From NCBI RefSeq assembly GCF_023715705.1, contig NZ_JAMBOS010000004.1:124001-188000 (forward strand): DNA of 64,000 bases, in the 5' to 3' direction. Below are positions 59,948 to 64,000 of the stretch, piece by piece; position 1 is the stretch's first letter; the number at the start of each line of letters is the position of its first letter. The stretch comes from Halalkalibacter oceani. GTDB taxonomy: Bacteria > Bacillota > Bacilli > Bacillales > Bacillaceae_D. The notes below the pieces were generated by a model that saw only the letters and a list, made by a program, of their open reading frames with translations, was not told the DNA's origin and ran no database searches. The translations under genes were made by a program, and so were the position numbers.

Positions 59948-61879
59948 TTATCTTATCATTTCTTCTCTTCCTTTATTATTTTGTTCTGCTTCATTTTTCA
60001 TAGAAATCACCTGTCTCCATGTAATGAATGCAACAATCATGGCATTACAAAATAATATGATGAAATTATTTGTACTAATAATACTTATTGAGACTACTAA
60101 AAGTGCCAATCTTTCAATCATATTAATTTCCTTTAAAAACGCTCCAGATAAAGAAACCGATAAAAACATAATCCCGATCACGGCTGTAACTATTGTAACA
60201 CCGATAGCTAACCATTCGCCTTGTAGTAAAAGCTCATTATGAAATACAAAAATATAAGGAATCAAAAATGCAGGAATGGCTATTTTAAAAGCTATAAGTG
60301 ATGTCATCATCGGCTTTGCCCCAGCAATCCCGGCTGCAGCATAAGAGGAAATAGCGACTGGTGGAGTAATACCGGAAAATACGCCAAAATATAAAGCAAA
60401 TAAATGAGCCGCCAAAACATTAATTCCCAAGTCTACTAAAATAGGCACAGCAATCGCTGCCACCATTATATATGCTGCACTTGTTGGAAGCCCCATCCCC
60501 AAAATAATGGAAGCAAGCATTACCATAATTAAGACTAAGATAAGATTTCCTTGTGCAAACCCAACCACGGTAGATGTAAACGTTATTCCGAGACCTGTTA
60601 AACTAAAAACTCCAATAATGATCCCAGCTGCAGCACATGTCACGCCTATCATAATCATAGACTTCGCACCTGCACTTAATGTCATAATAATTTGTCTCCA
60701 CGACATCCTAGTAGACTTTCTTAATAATGAAACGATTATTGTTGAGGCAATTGCTACTAATGCAGCTAAATATGGCGTATACCCATAAAACAAGGCGGCC
60801 ACAATTACAATGATAGGCAAAGATAAATGAATATGTTTCAGGACATATCTCCACTTTGGCATTTCTTCTTTAGGCAAACCTTTTAACCCCATTTTCACTG
60901 CTTGAAAATGTACACTAAACCAAATACCTACAAAGTAAAGAATGGCAGGAACAACAGCAGCTATAATAACGGAGGTAAAAGGGATCCCAACAAATTCTGC
61001 TAAGATAAACGCAGCCGCTCCCATAACAGGGGGGAGTATTTGACCTCCGGTTGATGCTGCAGCTTCGATACCACCCGCAAAAGCTGGTTTATAACCAACT
61101 CTTTTCATTAACGGAATCGTATATGCCCCAGTAGATGTAACATTTGCCGTTGAGCTCCCAGCAATTGACCCCATTAAAGCACTTGCTATTACAGACACTT
61201 TTGCAGGTCCACCCTTATAATGACCTGCCGCTGCGTAAGAAAAATCAATGAAAAATTGCCCAACTCCTGACTTTTCTAAAAACACTCCAAATAAAACAAA
61301 AAGAAAAATATACGTGGCTGAGGCTGCCAGCGGTATCCCGAAAATTCCTTCTGTTGTAAAGGCCAATTGTTCAATTAACCTTTCAAAAGAAACTCCAGTA
61401 TGTGAAAAGGGTCCCGAAAGTAGATTACCAAATAGGGCATATACTATTGCAATGAAAGCAATAATGACCATACTATTTCCAACGATTCTTCTGGTAGCTT
61501 CTAATATACTCACAATTAGTATGACCCCAAATAGTAAATCTAGCGAGGTTAAACGATCTACATAAATCATTCGGTTAATGATTCTTTCGTAATCGAGAAC
61601 GGTCAAATACAATATACTGATAAACGATACAATAAAAAGCATGATATCGATAATAAGCGTACTGATACTGCTTTTGCCTTTTATTAAAGGATATATTAAA
61701 AAGGAGACAGGTAATAGAAAAGCTAGATGAAGCCCCCGCATCTTAAAAGCTTCCAAAACCCCCGTTAACCCAAAATATACATGATAGATTGAAGCACTAA
61801 CAGTTATTAGAAAGACGATAATTTTGATAACTTTTCCATAGCTTGTTTGCTTGTCAGCAGAAATTGAATCGGTGCTCAT
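59948..61879 (-). CDS. TRAP transporter fused permease (TAXI-associated DctQM fusion)
   Basis: A 643-residue membrane protein with about 16-18 hydrophobic segments: an N-terminal DctQ-like part (residues about 1-150), then a DctM-like part. Motifs include FGVFLEKSGVGQFFIDFSYAAAGHYKGGPAK, GSIAGSSTANVTSTGAYTIPLMKRVGY and AAASTGGQILPPVMGAAAFILAE; GMGLPTSAAYIMVAAIAVP follows. These are hallmarks of TAXI-TRAP permeases. It lies 161 nt after the TAXI gene, with a hairpin in the gap. Base composition of the gene is AT-richer than the left half of the window. Confidence 0.95.
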   Translation of the reverse strand: MSTDSISADKQTSYGKVIKIIVFLITVSASIYHVYFGLTGVLEAFKMRGLHLAFLLPVSFLIYPLIKGKSSISTLIIDIMLFIVSFISILYLTVLDYERIINRMIYVDRLTSLDLLFGVILIVSILEATRRIVGNSMVIIAFIAIVYALFGNLLSGPFSHTGVSFERLIEQLAFTTEGIFGIPLAASATYIFLFVLFGVFLEKSGVGQFFIDFSYAAAGHYKGGPAKVSVIASALMGSIAGSSTANVTSTGAYTIPLMKRVGYKPAFAGGIEAAASTGGQILPPVMGAAAFILAEFVGIPFTSVIIAAVVPAILYFVGIWFSVHFQAVKMGLKGLPKEEMPKWRYVLKHIHLSLPIIVIVAALFYGYTPYLAALVAIASTIIVSLLRKSTRMSWRQIIMTLSAGAKSMIMIGVTCAAAGIIIGVFSLTGLGITFTSTVVGFAQGNLILVLIMVMLASIILGMGLPTSAAYIMVAAIAVPILVDLGINVLAAHLFALYFGVFSGITPPVAISSYAAAGIAGAKPMMTSLIAFKIAIPAFLIPYIFVFHNELLLQGEWLAIGVTIVTAVIGIMFLSVSLSGAFLKEINMIERLALLVVSISIISTNNFIILFCNAMIVAFITWRQVISMKNEAEQNNKGREEMIR

Positions 61880-61953
61880 GTTTCCCCTCCTTCTATCCTA
61901 TCAATGTGCAAAAAATATGCCACCTATATACCGGCTAAAATATCCAGCTCAAA

Positions 61954-61995
61954 CTTCTTTCTGCACAGTTATCTTGAAAACTGCTAAGAAAGAAG
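61954..61995. terminator. Intercistronic hairpin between the TAXI gene and the TRAP permease gene
   Basis: CTTCTTTCT.GCACAGTT and AAACTG.CTAAGAAAGAAG pair along 14-15 bp with small interruptions. It lies about 45 nt after the TAXI stop. Confidence 0.55.
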
Positions 61996-62040
61996 AATGG
62001 GCGGGATACTTTTATTTAAAAACTTTCGTCTACTCCTCGA

Positions 62041-63048
62041 CTAGTCAACAACTACTCCAACTTCTTCATAATAACGTTGTGCACCTGGATGGAGGGGGGC
62101 TCCCAATCCTTCGGATGCTTTCTCCGGATCTGATAGAAAGTCATTTACACCTGCATTGATATTCCCTAAAGTATTATTGCCAGCTTCCGAATTCATCCAT
62201 TTCGTTACTTCATAAATTATATCTTCAGGCATATTCTTGTTGGCAATGATCACTACACCACCGCCAACTGTATTGACTGTATCCGCTTGATTATTGTACG
62301 TATTAGCTGGTATATCCATGGCCTGATACCCATATTTCTCTGATAGCGCTTCCATAACTTCTTCAGACAAACTTAAAAATTTTAGATCTCTTGATGACAT
62401 GATCTCTTCAAAAGGAGCGGCTGGATAGCCTGCTAACGAGGTCACAGCTTCAATATGGCCGTCTCTAATTAAAGAACTGGCGTCGCCCATGCTTACAAAC
62501 TCTACTCTTCCTCCCCACTCTTCCAGGTCATCATAAGTAATCCCATACTCTTCTAGAGCCCTTCTTGTTAACAGTTCATTTTCCGTTCCTCGATTACCTA
62601 CAGAAATCGTTAAAGGATATTGCTTTTCTTTAACATCTTCAAATGAATCAATTTCAGCACTCGCGATGACTCCAATATGGAAAAGCGATTCAAAAACTTT
62701 CGCTATTGTCGTTACATCTTCTAGCTGATTATCAAATGGTTCAATGCCTTCAAAAGCTGCATAACTCAAACCAGAACTGGAATGACCCATTTGCGCTTCA
62801 TTTCTCCCGACAAGTTCTAGGTTCGCTAAGGCACCACCAACTACTACTGATCTTCTTGTTCCTTCAAAGGTGTTGCCGATGTATTCACCAATCGCCGCAC
62901 CGATCGGATACATGGAACCAGACTGCTCCCCCATTGTTAAGGTTATATCGAAAGCTTCACTAGAATTACTTTCTTCATTTCCACATGCAGACAAAGCAAC
63001 TACTATTATGGCAAAAAAGAATAGGGCGAGACCCACAGTTTTTTTCAT
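62041..63048 (-). CDS. TAXI-family TRAP transporter solute-binding lipoprotein
   Basis: A 335-residue binding protein. Signal peptide with lipobox VALSAC near residue 22. The TAXI domain starts FDITLTMGEQSGSMYPIGAAIGEYI (T-A-x-x-G-S/Y-type motif), followed by GALANLELVGRNEAQMGHSSS and LTISVGNRGTENELLTRRALEEYGI. Start ATG 63048 with AAGGAG 9 nt upstream; ATG 63054 is 3 nt from it. Ligands of the family include glutamate and other carboxylates. Confidence 0.93.
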   Translation of the reverse strand: MKKTVGLALFFFAIIVVALSACGNEESNSSEAFDITLTMGEQSGSMYPIGAAIGEYIGNTFEGTRRSVVVGGALANLELVGRNEAQMGHSSSGLSYAAFEGIEPFDNQLEDVTTIAKVFESLFHIGVIASAEIDSFEDVKEKQYPLTISVGNRGTENELLTRRALEEYGITYDDLEEWGGRVEFVSMGDASSLIRDGHIEAVTSLAGYPAAPFEEIMSSRDLKFLSLSEEVMEALSEKYGYQAMDIPANTYNNQADTVNTVGGGVVIIANKNMPEDIIYEVTKWMNSEAGNNTLGNINAGVNDFLSDPEKASEGLGAPLHPGAQRYYEEVGVVVD

Positions 63049-63128
63049 CAACATACACTCCTTCTATCAATTTATAATTTGGAACACTTTATTTTCATAA
63101 AAAGAGCTTTCATTCATTTACACAATAG

Positions 63129-64000
63129 CTAAACCGTTTTTTTCATTCCGTTTAATGCCAGCAAATCTAACTCCTTCGTTATAAGATCAATTTCTGCTTT
63201 GATGCTTTCTTCGATCGGGACATTAGGGTTTCGAACATTAGCGGTAGAGATAATCCCACCGTCTTTTAATATTTGTTTATGGACCGACATTGCATATTTC
63301 GCAAGTGTCCCGATACGAATTAAAGGTAAATGTTTATAAAAAAGCTTTTTAGCTTCATCTTGTTTCCCTTCATCAAACAGAGAGAATATTTTGACACAGA
63401 CATCTGGAAATTCACAAGCCGGCATTGTTCCGACAGCTCCTCTTCTTATTTCCTCAAACAGATACATCCCGTTTAAACCACCGAACACCTTTAATTTCCC
63501 CTCTGCTTTTTGTAATACTTCAGAAATTTTAATGGTAGTAGGGGGTGCCTCGACTTTAACATACTTAATATTCGGGCAATTTTGAGCTAATGTAACCATT
63601 ATTTCTACAGGGATAGTTACGCCTGACGCAATAGGAGCATCCTGCATCATGATTGGAATATTTACTACTTTTGCAATTTCAGCGAAGTATTCATAAATTC
63701 GCTTTGCATCAGGCTTTACCATGTAGGGAGGAGTAACCATTAAAGCACTTGCCCCGATTTCTTCCGCCTTTTCACTATAATGAATTGCTTGTGCTAAGCC
63801 AGTTGCTCCAGTACCAAACACGATCGGTACTTTCCCATTAACCTCTTTTATCACGATCTGACTTATAAGGTCTCTCTCCTCTTCCGTCAATGTATACATT
63901 TCACTTGCGTTGCCAAAAATCGCAATCCCGTCTACTCCGGCATCTAATTGAAATTGAATTAACCTTTCAAGGCTTTCAACATCAACTTCATAATTTTCAT
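63129..64000 (-). CDS. Dihydrodipicolinate synthase-family aldolase/lyase (5' end off window)
   Basis: DapA-family TIM barrel, open to the right edge with about 290 codons in the window; the frame continues upstream of the first internal ATG as LDAGVDGIAIFGNASE, so the true start lies beyond 64000. FGTGATGLAQAIHYSEKAEEIGASALMVTPPYMVKP is typical, and the Schiff-base Lys is in IKYVKVEAPP. The usual catalytic Tyr region (L-Y-D/N-x-P) reads MMQDAPIASG, with Gln in place of Tyr, so it is not a housekeeping DapA. It ends 75 nt before the TAXI gene start and probably acts on the imported acid. Confidence 0.9.
   Translation of the reverse strand, partial: ENYEVDVESLERLIQFQLDAGVDGIAIFGNASEMYTLTEEERDLISQIVIKEVNGKVPIVFGTGATGLAQAIHYSEKAEEIGASALMVTPPYMVKPDAKRIYEYFAEIAKVVNIPIMMQDAPIASGVTIPVEIMVTLAQNCPNIKYVKVEAPPTTIKISEVLQKAEGKLKVFGGLNGMYLFEEIRRGAVGTMPACEFPDVCVKIFSLFDEGKQDEAKKLFYKHLPLIRIGTLAKYAMSVHKQILKDGGIISTANVRNPNVPIEESIKAEIDLITKELDLLALNGMKKTV

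Noticed and set aside
1-64000. CRISPR arrays, tRNA or rRNA genes, IS elements, prophage
   Set aside because: No regularly spaced repeats, no tRNA-like cloverleaf and no transposase or integrase reading frame was seen on either strand.

Overview
The window comes from an endospore-forming Bacillaceae. It carries the conserved block dacF-spoIIAA-spoIIAB-sigF-spoVA-lysA in the Bacillus subtilis order, Bacillus-type ribosome binding sites (GGAGG 6-10 nt before the start), CcpA-type cre sites and an L-box lysine riboswitch. Protein identities rest on motif recognition and remembered family sequences; no database search was run. I see no tRNA, rRNA, IS element, prophage or CRISPR array. Nearly all genes lie on the minus strand.

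Region 1 (1-14.5 kb) looks like a catabolic island for an aromatic or heteroaromatic carboxylate. One minus-strand unit encodes a flavin prenyltransferase (UbiX), a complete tripartite tricarboxylate transporter (TctC, TctB, TctA), a prenyl-FMN decarboxylase (UbiD) and a small alpha/beta-barrel-like protein. A second holds an orphan TctC, a cyclase-family hydrolase, a CoxG-like protein and the FAD and Mo-cofactor subunits of a molybdenum hydroxylase that runs off the left edge. An IclR regulator lies between them, and a GAAACAAAGTTTC-type palindrome occurs upstream of both units. A DRE-TIM aldolase diverges from ubiX, and a thioredoxin-reductase-like flavoprotein follows.

Region 2 (14.5-28 kb) is core: an alanine/glycine:cation symporter, a secreted serine protease, cyclophilin, lysA behind a lysine riboswitch, and the sporulation block. 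A plus-strand dinB-family gene sits between sigF and spoVAA. A strong terminator lies directly behind sigF and a sigma-G-like promoter in front of spoVAA, so spoVA is probably transcribed on its own.

Region 3 (28-49 kb) is a large sugar-acid island: an Fe-dependent alcohol dehydrogenase, two FAH-family proteins, a D-2-hydroxyacid dehydrogenase, an aldehyde dehydrogenase, an IclR regulator, a TIM-barrel-like protein, an IlvD/Edd dehydratase, an unknown permease, a TRAP transporter, a CtBP-like dehydrogenase, a LarA-like protein, a KDPG-type aldolase, a PfkB kinase and D-galactonate dehydratase. Together they predict a De Ley-Doudoroff branch (galactonate to pyruvate plus triose phosphate) and a Weimberg-type branch (pentonate to 2-oxoglutarate). 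cre-like sites stand before several units.

Region 4 (49.5-64 kb) is mixed: Ohr, a metallo-beta-lactamase-fold hydrolase, a lipoprotein, a dihydroorotate-dehydrogenase-like domain fused to a duplicated membrane module, an unrecognised 243-residue protein, an acyl-CoA dehydrogenase, a MetQNI importer led by an Fe-ADH-family gene, and a TAXI-TRAP transporter beside a DapA-family gene cut by the right edge.

A recurring theme is that four of the five solute-binding-protein genes are followed by strong hairpins inside their operons, and some hairpins are near-copies of one another.
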